Numbered from the stretch's first letter, positions 1-8,196 are shown. The stretch: DNA of 13,158 nt from Herminiimonas sp. (GCA_014377155.1 JACMQD010000346.1:1-13158); one strand, 5' to 3'. Program-made: numbers and translations. Notes: generated from the letters alone by a model not told the origin.

Positions 1-304
1 CATGCGCTGCACGCTTCAGAATCAGCGTCAGCGGTCCGGGCCAGAACGCGGCGATGAGTTTGCGGGCGTCAGCCGGAATCGGTTGCGCCCAATAGCCAAT
101 GTCGGCCTCCGGCGACACGTGCACGATTACCGGATGATTCGACGGCCTGCCCTTGGCGGCATAAATCGCCGCTACCGCTGCCGGATTTTCGGCATCGGCA
201 CCGAGCCCGTAGACGGTTTCGGTCGGAAACGCCACCAGCCCGCCCTGCTCCAGCATGCGGGCGGCGGCTTCGATGGCAGTCCGGTCGAGCAGCGTATCAG
301 CCAA
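1..304 (-). CDS. L-threonylcarbamoyladenylate synthase (Sua5/YrdC/TsaC family), 3' end cut by window
   Basis: The first 101 residues of a YrdC-domain protein are visible. These enzymes make threonylcarbamoyl-AMP from threonine, bicarbonate and ATP, the first step of the t6A37 modification of ANN-decoding tRNAs in the cytoplasm. The family hallmarks are present: PTETVYGLGADA near residues 27-38, KGRPSNHPVIVHV near 51-63, and FWPGPLTLIL near 88-97. I chose the TTG at 304 because GGGAGA lies 6 nt upstream (311-316) and the protein then begins MADTLLD. An in-frame GTG at 322 would overlap the purK stop as GTGA and add six residues; the SD makes it less likely. The gene is last in the purC-purE-purK run and is probably translated from the same message. 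The C-terminus is outside the window, so I cannot tell whether it is a short TsaC or a longer Sua5 form. The family call is firm. Confidence 0.9.
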   Translation of the reverse strand, partial: MADTLLDRTAIEAAARMLEQGGLVAFPTETVYGLGADAENPAAVAAIYAAKGRPSNHPVIVHVSPEADIGYWAQPIPADARKLIAAFWPGPLTLILKRAAH

Positions 305-318
305 TTGCGGTCTCCCAG

Positions 319-1506
319 TCACGCGACAATGCCGAGAATCGTGCAGGCCGCGGCGATGCTGGCCTGGGCCACGTCCAGCGTCGGCGCGACGAAGGTCACA
401 TGCCCCATCTTGCGGCCGCGGCGCGGGTTATCCTTGCCATACAGATGCAGGTTCGCGCCGGGTAGCGCCAGGATCTTTTCCCATGCCGGTTCGCGCTCGC
501 GCTTCTGGTCGAACCAGACGTCGCCGAGAATATTAAGCATGATCGCAGGCGAATGCTGGCGCACGTCACCCAGCGGCAGGCGTGCCAGAGCTCGCACCTG
601 CTGGGCGAACTGACTGGTAACGCAGGCATCCATCGTGTAATGGCCGCTGTTGTGCGGCCGTGGCGCCATTTCGTTGACCACCAGTGAGCCATCCTGCAAC
701 ACGAAAAATTCGATACAAAGCACGCCGACGTAGCCCAGCTGCGCCACGATCGCCAGCGCCGCTTTCTGCGCCCGGGCGGTGCAATCGGCAGAGGCGTTGG
801 GGCCGGGCACGGTGGTGGTGAACAGGATGCCGTCACGATGGACGTTTTCGGCAATCGGGTACACCACCGACGCGCCATCGACGCCGCGCGCAGTCAACAC
901 CGATACTTCGTAGGCCAGCGGCAGCATCTTTTCGAGCACACAGTCGACGCCTTTCATGCCGGCGAACGCGACGCGCAGTTCGTCGCGCGACTGCACTTTG
1001 ACCTGCCCCTTGCCGTCGTAACCGAGCCGTACCGTTTTAAGGATGCCGGGAAAGAGCGTGTCCGGCATGGCGTCGATATCGGCATCGGACGCGACCAGCC
1101 GATGGGGCGCTGGCAGTACACCCGACTCTGCCGTGCAGTCAGTGAAAAAGCGCTTTTCGCGCATGCGGTCCTGCGCCACCGAGACGCAAGCGGCGCTCGG
1201 GGCAACGACCGTACGCGCCTCCAGAAATGCCAGACTCGGTGCCGGCACGTTCTCGAATTCGGTCGTCACCGCAGCGCACTTGCCTGCCAGTTCGGTCAGC
1301 GCATCGACATCGGCGTAGTCGGCGTACACCAGATGTTCGGCGACCTGGCCAGCGGGACAGTCGCGCGCCGGCTCCAGCACGGCGACCTTGTAGCCCATGG
1401 CCTGAGCGGCGTGCGCGAACATGCGGCCCAGTTGGCCGCCGCCCATGACGCCGAGCCAGGTCGGGGTCGATGCCGTCGGTATGAGCGCCTGGTCCATGTC
1501 GCTCAT
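319..1506 (-). CDS. purK: N5-carboxyaminoimidazole ribonucleotide synthase PurK
   Basis: 395-residue ATP-grasp enzyme that carboxylates AIR with ATP and bicarbonate to give N5-CAIR in de novo purine synthesis (cytoplasm). The N-terminal preATP-grasp fold has a GGGQLGRM motif at residues 22-29. The ATP-grasp core includes [12 protein letters not shown], the [12 protein letters not shown] segment and the metal/phosphate-binding [17 protein letters not shown] stretch, all characteristic of PurK. The length is slightly above the roughly 355-380 usual for the family because of an N-terminal tail of about 15 residues. The ATG at 1506 overlaps the purE stop as ATGA (1503-1506), which argues for translational coupling and supports this start; no strong SD is visible. 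The product feeds PurE directly, so purE-purK adjacency is functional. The stop lies next to, or overlaps, the start of the tsaC-like gene. Confidence 0.97.
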   Translation of the reverse strand: MSDMDQALIPTASTPTWLGVMGGGQLGRMFAHAAQAMGYKVAVLEPARDCPAGQVAEHLVYADYADVDALTELAGKCAAVTTEFENVPAPSLAFLEARTVVAPSAACVSVAQDRMREKRFFTDCTAESGVLPAPHRLVASDADIDAMPDTLFPGILKTVRLGYDGKGQVKVQSRDELRVAFAGMKGVDCVLEKMLPLAYEVSVLTARGVDGASVVYPIAENVHRDGILFTTTVPGPNASADCTARAQKAALAIVAQLGYVGVLCIEFFVLQDGSLVVNEMAPRPHNSGHYTMDACVTSQFAQQVRALARLPLGDVRQHSPAIMLNILGDVWFDQKREREPAWEKILALPGANLHLYGKDNPRRGRKMGHVTFVAPTLDVAQASIAAACTILGIVA

Positions 1507-2006
1507 GCTGGCAGGATCATGGCCAACGCTGTCTGGGTCTGGCGGTCGCGAAAGCGTTGCAACGCCTCTGCAAGCGTGTCGTCGGTCGCCGCCAGCATTG
1601 CGATTGCGGTCAGGGCAGCATTGGCTGCACCCGCTTCGCCGATGGCGAAGGTAGCGACCGGAATCCCTTTGGGCATTTGCACGATCGACATTAGCGAATC
1701 CTCGCCGCGCAAATATTTCGACGGCACCGGCACGCCCAGAATCGGTACGATGGTCTTGGCCGCCAGCATGCCCGGCAGGTGTGCAGCACCGCCAGCCCCG
1801 GCGATGATCGCCCGTAGTCCGCGTCCGCGCGCCGATTCTGCATAGGCAAACATCTGGTCCGGCATGCGATGCGCAGAAATGACCTGCGCTTCATGAGCGA
1901 CGCCGAATTCCTTCAGCATCGCAACCGCATGCTGCATCACTTCCCAATCGGACGATGACCCCATTACCACACCAATCACCGGCGCATTTACAAGTGCAGC
2001 ACTCAT
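1503..2006 (-). CDS. purE: N5-carboxyaminoimidazole ribonucleotide mutase PurE (class I)
   Basis: 167-residue class I PurE, which converts N5-CAIR to CAIR in purine synthesis and normally acts as an octamer. Visible motifs are the phosphate-binding GSSSDW (16-21), SAHRMP (44-49) carrying the conserved catalytic His46, and the glycine-rich [11 protein letters not shown] (70-80). The start has a good SD, AAGGA at 2012-2016, placed inside the last codons of purC. Only one base separates the purC stop from the purE ATG, so the two are almost certainly cotranscribed and translationally coupled. Partnership with purK downstream fits the bacterial two-step N5-CAIR route rather than the animal-type direct AIR carboxylase. 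Family length is usual. Confidence 0.97.
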   Translation of the reverse strand: MSAALVNAPVIGVVMGSSSDWEVMQHAVAMLKEFGVAHEAQVISAHRMPDQMFAYAESARGRGLRAIIAGAGGAAHLPGMLAAKTIVPILGVPVPSKYLRGEDSLMSIVQMPKGIPVATFAIGEAGAANAALTAIAMLAATDDTLAEALQRFRDRQTQTALAMILPA

Positions 2007-2007
2007 G

Positions 2008-2904
2008 TCAATCCTTCAGGTTTTCACCAGTCAGGCGCACCAGCGCCTCTCGGTATTTGGCACCGGTTTTCTCGATCACCTCGGCTGGCAAAGGCGGCGC
2101 TGGTGCCGTCTTGTTCCAGTCGGTCAGCGTCTCCAGGTAATCGCGCACGAACTGTTTATCGAATGACGGCGGCGACATGCCCGGCGCGTACGAATCAGCC
2201 GGCCAGAAGCGCGACGAATCGGCCGTCAGCACCTCATCCATCAGGTGCAGCGTGCCGTCTTCGTCGAGGCCGAATTCGAATTTGGTGTCGGCGATGATGA
2301 TCCCGCGCGTAGCGGCGTAGTCGGCGGCGGCCTGGTAGAGTTCGATGCTGATGTCACGCATCCTGGCGGCCAGATCCTTGCCGATCCGGTCTTCCATTTC
2401 GGCAAAGCTGATGTTCTCGTCATGCTCGCCCAAATCCGCCTTGGCGGCCGGTGTGAAAATCGGCTGATGCAGCTTTTCAGCCTGCCGCAAACCGACTGGC
2501 AGCGGAATGCCGCACACCGCACCGGTGGCGACGTAATCCTTCCAGCCAGAACCGATCAGGTAGCCGCGCACGACTGCCTCGACCATGATCGGCTGCAGAC
2601 GCTTGGCAACCACGGCGCGGCCCCGCACTTGCGCTGCCTCGTCGGCGCTGACCACGCTTTCGGGTGCAATGCCGGTCAGGTGGGTCGGCACGATGGCACC
2701 AAGCTTGTCGAACCAGAAATCGGACATCTGGTTGAGCACCCTGCCCTTGCCGGGAATCGGTTCGTTCATTACCACGTCGAAGGCGGACAAGCGGTCGCTG
2801 GTGACGATCAGAATCTTATCGTCGCCGACCGCATAATTGTCACGCACCTTGCCGCGGCCCAACAGTGGCAACGAGGTGATGGTGGATTGGTACAAACTGG
2901 TCAT
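2008..2904 (-). CDS. purC: Phosphoribosylaminoimidazole-succinocarboxamide synthase (SAICAR synthetase) PurC
   Basis: 298-residue SAICAR synthetase; it joins aspartate to CAIR with ATP, the step right after PurE. Motifs: GRGKVRDNY (16-24), SDRLSAFD (36-43), [16 protein letters not shown] (109-124), KFEFGLD (208-214) and [13 protein letters not shown] (223-235). This is the longer form common in betaproteobacteria and resembling yeast Ade1, not the ~237-residue E. coli form. The frame stays open upstream to an ATG at 2967, but that extension looks non-coding and runs through a strong hairpin. The ATG at 2904 gives the family-typical N-terminus. Its SD is weak (GGAA about 6 nt upstream). It lies 69 bp after fba and 1 bp before purE, so it heads a purC-purE-purK subunit of a longer transcript. 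Expression may be tuned by the hairpin at 2924-2950. Confidence 0.97.
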   Translation of the reverse strand: MTSLYQSTITSLPLLGRGKVRDNYAVGDDKILIVTSDRLSAFDVVMNEPIPGKGRVLNQMSDFWFDKLGAIVPTHLTGIAPESVVSADEAAQVRGRAVVAKRLQPIMVEAVVRGYLIGSGWKDYVATGAVCGIPLPVGLRQAEKLHQPIFTPAAKADLGEHDENISFAEMEDRIGKDLAARMRDISIELYQAAADYAATRGIIIADTKFEFGLDEDGTLHLMDEVLTADSSRFWPADSYAPGMSPPSFDKQFVRDYLETLTDWNKTAPAPPLPAEVIEKTGAKYREALVRLTGENLKD

Positions 2905-2923
2905 GAGGGTTCCATAAGTCAGA

Positions 2924-2950
2924 ACCGGCGGGTGTCGCCACGCCGCCGGT
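2924..2950 (-). promoter_or_regulatory. GC-rich stem-loop between fba and purC
   Basis: A perfect 8-bp inverted repeat, ACCGGCGG (2924-2931) against CCGCCGGT (2943-2950), continues past a single bulged base into a 3-bp GTG/CAC stem. On the minus-strand transcript this closes on a four-base GCGA loop, which fits the GNRA tetraloop pattern. It starts 23 nt after the fba stop and ends 19 nt before the purC ATG. There is no U-tract, so a simple intrinsic terminator is unlikely. An mRNA-stabilising, processing or partial-attenuation role is inferred from position alone. Confidence 0.55.
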
Positions 2951-2973
2951 CGGGTATTCACATTCAACGAATC

Positions 2974-4038
2974 TTACTGAACGATCTGCGACAGCTCGCC
3001 CTTCTTGTAACGCTCAGCCATTTTTTCGAGCGTCATCGGCTTGATCTTCGCAGCCTGGCCTTCACAACCGAATGCCAGGAAACGCGCCTTGACGACTTTC
3101 TTGGCGGCTTCACGGGCGGGCTTGAGGTAATCGCGCGGATCGAATTTCGATGGATTCTCGAACAGGTAGCGACGGATCGCCCCGGTCATCGCCAGCCGGA
3201 TATCGGTGTCGATATTGATCTTGCGCACGCCGTTCTTGATGCCTTCCTGGATTTCCTCGACCGGCACGCCGTAGGTTTCTTTCATGTCGCCGCCGAATTC
3301 GCGGATTTCGGCCAGCAATTCCTGCGGCACAGACGACGAGCCATGCATTACCAGGTGCGTGTTCGGAATGCGCAGGTGAATTTCCTTGATGCGTTCGATC
3401 GCCAGGATGTCGCCGGTCGGCTTGCGCGAAAACTTGTAAGCGCCGTGCGAGGTACCGATCGCGATCGCCAGGGCATCGCATTGCGTCAGCTTGACGAAAT
3501 CGGCAGCTTGGGCGACATCGGTGAGCAACTGCTCGCGGGTCATCTTGCCGTCTGCACCGTGGCCGTCTTCCTTGTCGCCCATCATGGTTTCGAGCGAACC
3601 GAGCACGCCCAGTTCGGCTTCCACCGTCACGCCGATCGCATGCGAAAACTCGACCACCTTGCGCGACACCTCGATATTGTATTCATAGCTGGCGACCGAC
3701 TTGCCGTCCTCTTCCAGCGAACCGTCCATCATCACCGACGAAAAACCGGAACGAATTGCTGTCATGCAGACCGACGGCGACTGGCCGTGATCTTGGTGCA
3801 TCACAACCGGAATATGCGGATAGGCCTCGATGGCCGAGTCGATCAAGTGGCGCAGGAACGCTTCGCCGGCATATTTGCGGGCGCCAGCGGACGCCTGCAT
3901 GATGACCGGCGCGCCCACTTCATTGGCGGCCTCCATGATGGCCTGCACCTGTTCCAGGTTGTTGACGTTGAAAGCCGGCAGGCCATAGCCGTTTTCGGCA
4001 GCATGGTCGAGCAGTTGGCGCATGGATACGAGTGGCAT
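2974..4038 (-). CDS. fba: Fructose-bisphosphate aldolase, class II (Calvin-cycle-type subfamily)
   Basis: 354-residue zinc-dependent aldolase that interconverts fructose-1,6-bisphosphate with DHAP and glyceraldehyde-3-phosphate in the cytoplasm. Zinc and catalytic residues are visible: HQDHGQ at 81-86 (Asp83 the probable catalytic acid, His84 a metal ligand), EAE at 140-142, GTSHGAYK with His198, MHGSSS with His232, and the phosphate-binding NIDTD at 275-279. Sequence style and length match the aldolases annotated as Calvin-cycle subtype in proteobacteria; the name does not prove carbon fixation, and nothing else in the window suggests it. The frame extends to an ATG at 4071, but the ATG at 4038 is preceded by a good GGAGA seven nt upstream and gives the standard [15 protein letters not shown] start. 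It lies between pyk (80-bp gap) and purC (69-bp gap), with inverted repeats in both gaps. Confidence 0.96.
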   Translation of the reverse strand: MPLVSMRQLLDHAAENGYGLPAFNVNNLEQVQAIMEAANEVGAPVIMQASAGARKYAGEAFLRHLIDSAIEAYPHIPVVMHQDHGQSPSVCMTAIRSGFSSVMMDGSLEEDGKSVASYEYNIEVSRKVVEFSHAIGVTVEAELGVLGSLETMMGDKEDGHGADGKMTREQLLTDVAQAADFVKLTQCDALAIAIGTSHGAYKFSRKPTGDILAIERIKEIHLRIPNTHLVMHGSSSVPQELLAEIREFGGDMKETYGVPVEEIQEGIKNGVRKINIDTDIRLAMTGAIRRYLFENPSKFDPRDYLKPAREAAKKVVKARFLAFGCEGQAAKIKPMTLEKMAERYKKGELSQIVQ

Positions 4039-4073
4039 GGTAGATCTCCAAAACAATAAAATTCGATACAACG

Positions 4074-4105
4074 GCGTTGCGAGCGGTGTCGCGGCCCAGC
4101 AACGC
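4074..4105 (-). other. Inverted repeat in the pyk-fba gap
   Basis: GCGTTGC (4074-4080) is perfectly complementary to GCAACGC (4099-4105), with an 18-nt loop that can hold a further 3-bp GCG/CGC stem. It begins 13 nt past the pyk stop on the transcript. The bases after it are AT-rich but not a clean U-run, so termination would be partial at best. The role is unknown; it could mark an mRNA processing or stabilising site. Confidence 0.35.
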
Positions 4106-4118
4106 AGGCCTCAGACGG

Positions 4119-5552
4119 TTAGTATTCGCCGATGCGCATGATCTTCAGCGCATTGGTGCCGCCGGTTTGCCCCATCGGCTCGCCCCAGGTGACCACAATC
4201 ATGTCACCTTTCTGCACGACGCCTTTAGCCAATAACAAATCTTGTGCTGCTTTCAACACGGCCTCGCGATCGGTATTCTGGTCCAGTTCGAACGAGTGCA
4301 CGTTTCGATACAGCGATACCTTGCGCTGCGTCGCCAGGCTGGGCGTGATAGCGAAGATCGGCACGTCGATGCTGTGCCGGCTCATCCACAATGCGGTCGA
4401 GCCCGATTCGGTCAGCGCGGCGATGGCCTTGACCCGCAGATGATAAGCGGTAAACAAAGCGCCATAGGCAATCGACTGATCGATGCGGTTGAATGTAACA
4501 TTGAGAAAATCAGCATCGAGCCGGTAATCCTCGGACTTCTCGGCTTCCAGGCAAATCGCGTCCATGGTTTCGACGGTTTCGACCGGATACTTGCCGGAGG
4601 CGGTTTCAGCCGACGTCATTACCGCATCCGAGCCGTCGAGCACCGCATTGGCGACGTCGGACACCTCGGCCCGGGTCGGCACGGCATTGAAGATCATCGA
4701 TTCCATCATCTGCGTGGCAGTGATGGCGATCTTGTTGGACGCGCGCGCCATCCTGATCATGCGCTTTTGTAGCGCCGGCACGGCAGCATTGCCGACTTCG
4801 ACCGCCAGGTCGCCGCGTGCGACCATGATGCCATCGGACGCATCGAGGATTTCCTGCAATACCGGAATCGCTTCGGCACGCTCGATCTTGGCGATCATCA
4901 GCGGCTTGTGGTTCCAGGGTTCGCCGGCAATACTGGCGAGCTGACGCGCCATCTGCATGTCGGAGGCGCTTTTGGGGAACGATACCGCGACGTAATCGGC
5001 CTGGATACTCATCGCGGTCTTGATGTCTTCCATGTCTTTGGCGGTCAGCGCCGGCGCCGACAGGCCGCCGCCCATGCGGTTGATGCCCTTGTTATTGGAC
5101 AGTTCGCCGCCGATCTTGACAGTAGTATGGATCGCGCTGCCGACCACGCGGTCGACCACCAGTACGATCAGGCCGTCGTTAAGCAGCAGTACATCGGCCA
5201 CATGCAAGTCGCGTGGCAATGCCTTGTAATCGAGTCCGACCTGATCCTGGTTGCCCATCGTGCAATCGGCATCGAGAATAAATTTCTGGCCTTTTTCGAG
5301 CTGGATCTTGCCATGCTCGAACTTGCCGACACGGATCTTGGGTCCCTGCAGATCGGCCATGATGGCGATTTCGCGGCCGCAGCTTGCCGCTGCCTGGCGT
5401 ACCAGCGTGGCGCGATCGATATGATCCTGGGCCTTGCCATGCGAAAAATTCAGCCGGACCACATCGACCCCGGCGCGGATCATGCGCGTCAGGGTGTCGA
5501 TATCGCTCGAAGCGGGACCGATGGTTGCAACGATTTTGGTAGCACGACGCAT
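4119..5552 (-). CDS. pyk: Pyruvate kinase
   Basis: 477-residue pyruvate kinase, which transfers phosphate from PEP to ADP giving pyruvate and ATP, the last step of glycolysis. The N-terminus MRRATKIVATIGPASSD is typical. Barrel motifs are VRLNFSHG (32-39), IMADLQGPKIRVG (64-76), the signature MIAKIER (219-225) with the catalytic lysine, ARGDLAVEVG (245-254), ATQMMESMI (279-287) and PTRAEVSDVANAVLDG (292-307). The AETASGKYP segment follows. A C-terminal regulatory-type domain runs from about residue 345 to the end. The ATG at 5552 has only a weak GGAA about 10 nt upstream. The gene lies 108 bp after pgk and 80 bp before fba. It is one of the two bacterial isozyme types (PykA/PykF); I cannot say which effector controls it, so only pyk is given. 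Confidence 0.96.
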   Translation of the reverse strand: MRRATKIVATIGPASSDIDTLTRMIRAGVDVVRLNFSHGKAQDHIDRATLVRQAAASCGREIAIMADLQGPKIRVGKFEHGKIQLEKGQKFILDADCTMGNQDQVGLDYKALPRDLHVADVLLLNDGLIVLVVDRVVGSAIHTTVKIGGELSNNKGINRMGGGLSAPALTAKDMEDIKTAMSIQADYVAVSFPKSASDMQMARQLASIAGEPWNHKPLMIAKIERAEAIPVLQEILDASDGIMVARGDLAVEVGNAAVPALQKRMIRMARASNKIAITATQMMESMIFNAVPTRAEVSDVANAVLDGSDAVMTSAETASGKYPVETVETMDAICLEAEKSEDYRLDADFLNVTFNRIDQSIAYGALFTAYHLRVKAIAALTESGSTALWMSRHSIDVPIFAITPSLATQRKVSLYRNVHSFELDQNTDREAVLKAAQDLLLAKGVVQKGDMIVVTWGEPMGQTGGTNALKIMRIGEY

Positions 5553-5595
5553 GTTGGAAAATTCCTAAAAACCACGGTAAGCCAGCAAGGGCAGA

Positions 5596-5621
5596 CTGTC
5601 ATTCGAACCACACAATGACAG
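5596..5621 (-). other. Perfect inverted repeat in the pgk-pyk gap
   Basis: CTGTCATT (5596-5603) and AATGACAG (5614-5621) are perfect 8-bp complements around a 10-nt loop, lying about 40 nt after the pgk stop and 43 nt before the pyk ATG. No U-tract follows directly. It could be an RNA stem-loop affecting processing or stability, or a two-fold operator site at DNA level. Neither can be decided from the sequence. Confidence 0.4.
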
Positions 5622-5660
5622 CCGGCGAATAGTCGAGTCGATGCGCAAGCCGCGGCGCGA

Positions 5661-6854
5661 TCAGCCTTGCGCACGCTCCTGCAGGATCGCGACCGCCGGC
5701 AAGGTTTTGCCTTCCAAAAACTCAAGGAAAGCGCCGCCGCCAGTGGAGATATAGTCGATCCGGTCGGTAATGCCGTACTTCGCAATCGCCGCCAGCGTGT
5801 CGCCGCCGCCGGCAATCGAGAATGCGGCAGAGTCGGCGATCGCCATGGCCAGTGACTTCGTGCCCTCGCCGAACTGGTCGAATTCGAACACGCCGACCGG
5901 GCCATTCCAGACTACCGTGCCGGCACCGGCAATCTGTTTGGCCAGCATCGCCGCCGTCCTGGGTCCGATGTCGAGAATCATGTCATCGTCGGCGATATCG
6001 GCCACGTCCTTGACGGTCGCCGTCGCGTTCGCCGAAAATTCCTTGGCACAAACCACGTCCACCGGAATCGGCACCGATGCGCCGCGCTTTGCCAAGCGGT
6101 CGATGATGGACCGGGCGTCGGCCACCAGGTCAGCTTCGACCAGCGACTTGCCAATCTTCAGGCCGGCCGCCAGCATGAAAGTATTGGCAATGCCGCCCCC
6201 GACGATCAGGTTATCGACCTTGTCGGCCAAGGTCGCCAGGATGGACAGCTTGGTCGACACCTTGGAGCCGGCGACAATTGCCACCAGCGGTGCGGCCGGA
6301 TGACCGAGCGCGCGACCCAACGCGTCGAGCCCAGCCGCCAGCAGTGGCCCGGCACACGCCACCGGGGCGTAGCGCGCAATGCCATGGGTAGTGGCTTCGG
6401 CCCGGTGCGCAGTACCGAACGCATCGTTGACATAGATATCGCAAAGCTTTGCCATTTTTTGCGCGAGCGCGTCGTCGTTCTTTTTTTCGCCTTTGTTGAG
6501 GCGGCAGTTTTCGAGCAACACCACTTGTCCCGGCCCGACGTCGACACCATCGACCCAGTTCTGCAGCAGCGTCACCGGCTGGCCGAGCAGCTCCGACAGC
6601 CGCACCGCGACCGGGGCCAGCGAATCTTCGGGTTTGAATTCGCCTTCCGTGGGACGACCGAGGTGCGACGTCACCATAACCGCAGCACCGGCCTGCAAGC
6701 ATTGCTCGATGGCCGGCACCGACGCGCGAATACGGGTATCTTCGGTAATGCTGCCGGCGGCGTCTTGCGGTACGTTCAAGTCGGCGCGGATGAATACGCG
6801 TTTGCCCTGAAGTTCATGGCGGGCGATCAGGTCACTCAGTCGATTGAATTGCAT
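5661..6854 (-). CDS. pgk: Phosphoglycerate kinase
   Basis: 397-residue PGK, which transfers phosphate between 1,3-bisphosphoglycerate and ADP in glycolysis/gluconeogenesis. The usual motifs appear in order: RADLNVP (23-29), TSHLGRP (62-68), NDAFGTAHR (143-151), GSKVSTK (196-202), WNGPVGVFE (316-324), the nucleotide-binding GGGDT (349-353) and [13 protein letters not shown] (370-382). Length is normal for bacterial PGK. The ATG at 6854 gives the expected [11 protein letters not shown] start, though the nearest SD-like GGA is about 14 nt upstream, which is poor. It is the first glycolytic gene in this run; the 68-bp gap to azlD holds no convincing promoter, so cotranscription with azlCD is possible. 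No gapA gene is visible beside it. Confidence 0.97.
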   Translation of the reverse strand: MQFNRLSDLIARHELQGKRVFIRADLNVPQDAAGSITEDTRIRASVPAIEQCLQAGAAVMVTSHLGRPTEGEFKPEDSLAPVAVRLSELLGQPVTLLQNWVDGVDVGPGQVVLLENCRLNKGEKKNDDALAQKMAKLCDIYVNDAFGTAHRAEATTHGIARYAPVACAGPLLAAGLDALGRALGHPAAPLVAIVAGSKVSTKLSILATLADKVDNLIVGGGIANTFMLAAGLKIGKSLVEADLVADARSIIDRLAKRGASVPIPVDVVCAKEFSANATATVKDVADIADDDMILDIGPRTAAMLAKQIAGAGTVVWNGPVGVFEFDQFGEGTKSLAMAIADSAAFSIAGGGDTLAAIAKYGITDRIDYISTGGGAFLEFLEGKTLPAVAILQERAQG

Positions 6855-6922
6855 GGCTGCGCGTTATCCAGAAGGAAATGAAAGGACATGATTTTACCGC
6901 ACCGGCATGGCGTTACGGCTTG

Positions 6923-7252
6923 TCACGATGGCAAAGCCAGTCGCAACACGGTAAAAAGCGCCATTCCGAACATGATGGTACCGAGCAAGTGGCGGGTTGT
7001 CATGAAAAACAGTGTCGCACCCATACCTGCGAGCAATTTCGGATTCATCCAGGCAACGCTGACAACACCGCCGCTCATCAGCAAATCGGGTGCGATGATA
7101 GCCGCCAGGGCAGCTGCCGGCGCATAGCGCAGCGCATGCTGCACCTTGGGCGGCAGCTTGATCGCATGCCCCAGCAAAAATAGCGCACTACGCGTAATCA
7201 GCGTCGCTACTGTCAGCAGCAAAATGGTCAGCCAGATAGTGGATGCGCTCAT
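6923..7252 (-). CDS. azlD: AzlD-family branched-chain amino-acid exporter subunit
   Basis: 109-residue, very hydrophobic inner-membrane protein with about four predicted helices (roughly residues 4-22, 41-60, 68-85 and 88-107). Characteristic AzlD features are the TRSALFLLG segment after helix one, the ALRYAPAAALAAI stretch near 40-52, and the TRHLLGTIMFGM segment near the end. AzlD is the small partner of AzlC, and the pair (related to Corynebacterium BrnFE) exports branched-chain amino acids. The ATG overlaps the azlC stop as ATGA (7249-7252), so the two are translationally coupled. The nearby ilvE strengthens the branched-chain amino-acid assignment. The substrate itself is inferred; homologues may also export methionine or azaleucine. 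Confidence 0.9.
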   Translation of the reverse strand: MSASTIWLTILLLTVATLITRSALFLLGHAIKLPPKVQHALRYAPAAALAAIIAPDLLMSGGVVSVAWMNPKLLAGMGATLFFMTTRHLLGTIMFGMALFTVLRLALPS

Positions 7253-8013
7253 GACGCTGGTTCTGCGGGGTGGGTTTTATTGCTGTCGATAAAGCTGTCG
7301 AGCACCATCGCCACGATCATGCCGGCGACAACGGCTAGAAGCAGGCCTAGCCGGTACGGCAAACCGCTCGCCGCCACCGCAACTGCGCCGGACACGATCA
7401 CGCCGGAAGCGGCGGCTAGGTTGACGGTCAGCGGAATCATAATCGCCAGCAGCGCCAGCGTGCCGGCAAAGCCGACGTTCCAGCTTTCTGGAATCTGGCC
7501 CGCCAGCAAGATACCGGCGACCGCGCCAACTTGCCAGGCGCACCAGTTCGGATAACCGATGCCGGTGAAAAAGCCGACCTTGCCGGCATGCATGGACACG
7601 GTCGAGGCCGGAAACCGCGCCGGAAAAAATCCCATCGTGATGTCGGCATTGAAATAACCGTACCAGATGCGCTGATACCAGCGCAGATGCGCGAAATGCG
7701 GTCCGATTGCGGCGGCGAAAATAACGAATCGCAAATTTACCACCATTGCGGTAGCGAAAACGATCAACACCGGCGTATTGGCGACGATCAGCGGCAGCGC
7801 CGCCAGTTGCGCCGAACCGGCGAACACCAGAAACGTCATCCCGAGCGCCTGCCAGACGGTCAAACCTGCCTTGACCATGGCCATGCCTGACACCAGGCCC
7901 CATGCGGCAATGCCTGGCATGGTCGCAGCGCTGATGCGAAAGCCTTCTTCGAATGCCTGTTTTTCGGTATCGATCGACGACTGTGCTACGGCGTTTGAAG
8001 TGGTATTGCTCAT
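7249..8013 (-). CDS. azlC: AzlC-family branched-chain amino-acid exporter permease
   Basis: 254-residue inner-membrane protein with a short hydrophilic N-terminus, then several helices. Family motifs include FEEGFRISAATMPGIAAWGL (21-40), VFAGSAQLAALPLI (63-76) and VNLRFVIFAAAIGPHF (92-107). AzlC forms the large subunit of a proton-driven exporter for branched-chain amino acids with AzlD, encoded immediately downstream with a 4-bp overlap. The frame is open to an ATG at 8076, but those extra 21 residues are not typical. The ATG at 8013 (MSNTTSN) is preferred, though its only SD-like element is a GGA four nt upstream. It is divergent from ilvE across 183 bp, which allows shared control by a branched-chain amino-acid regulator such as an Lrp-type protein, but no regulator gene is in the window. 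Confidence 0.9.
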   Translation of the reverse strand: MSNTTSNAVAQSSIDTEKQAFEEGFRISAATMPGIAAWGLVSGMAMVKAGLTVWQALGMTFLVFAGSAQLAALPLIVANTPVLIVFATAMVVNLRFVIFAAAIGPHFAHLRWYQRIWYGYFNADITMGFFPARFPASTVSMHAGKVGFFTGIGYPNWCAWQVGAVAGILLAGQIPESWNVGFAGTLALLAIMIPLTVNLAAASGVIVSGAVAVAASGLPYRLGLLLAVVAGMIVAMVLDSFIDSNKTHPAEPAS

Positions 8014-8089
8014 GGAATCCGAATACGGGCACAAAAAAATGATGAAAACGCCATGTAAGGCGGTGAATCCCGACAAAAACCAGCAACTT

Positions 8090-8109
8090 GCGGCAGCCCG
8101 GTTTGCCGC
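8090..8109. repeat. Inverted repeat in the azlC-ilvE divergent region
   Basis: GCGGCA (8090-8095) and TGCCGC (8104-8109) are perfect complements around an 8-nt spacer. A direct repeat CCCGGT occurs at 8097-8102 and 8118-8123. The elements sit between the divergent azlC and ilvE starts, upstream of the candidate ilvE -35 box, where a transcription factor site would be expected. They are short and could be chance in GC-rich DNA. Confidence 0.25.
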
Positions 8110-8138
8110 CCCGAGAACCCGGTATTTTACAGATCAAT

Positions 8139-8166
8139 TTTCCAGGTCGTCCGAATCCGTTAAAAT
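8139..8166 (+). promoter_or_regulatory. Candidate sigma-70 promoter for ilvE
   Basis: A -10-like TAAAAT at 8161-8166 (5 of 6 to consensus) lies 16 nt after a -35-like TTTCCA at 8139-8144 (4 of 6), predicting a start near 8173, about 24 nt before the ilvE ATG. It lies in the AT-rich part of the divergent intergenic region. This is pattern matching only. Confidence 0.4.
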
Positions 8167-8196
8167 CGTGGTTTTGCCAACCACTGGAGAGAACGC

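Noticed and set aside
838..1845. A 335-codon plus-strand frame opposite purK and purE
   Set aside because: Codon-aligned shadow of purK running on into purE; composition is unlike a real protein and both sense genes are certain.
2245..4059. A 604-codon open frame on the plus strand, antisense to purC and fba
   Set aside because: purC and fba share the same minus-strand frame, and this frame is exactly codon-aligned with them. Stops in it would need TTA, CTA or TCA codons in the sense genes, which GC-rich genes avoid. The translation is rich in His, Arg and Asp with no recognisable domain.
4908..5618. A 236-codon plus-strand frame opposite pyk
   Set aside because: Codon-aligned antisense shadow of pyk; no family resemblance and no ribosome binding site support.
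6855..6922. A TAAAAT -10-like box upstream of pgk on the minus strand
   Set aside because: No acceptable -35 at 15-18 nt; the nearest GTGACA lies 24 nt away. Not strong enough to call a pgk promoter.
8014..8076. N-terminal extension of azlC to the ATG at 8076
   Set aside because: The extra 21 residues are not typical of AzlC and would occupy much of the divergent regulatory region; the ATG at 8013 gives the family-like N-terminus.
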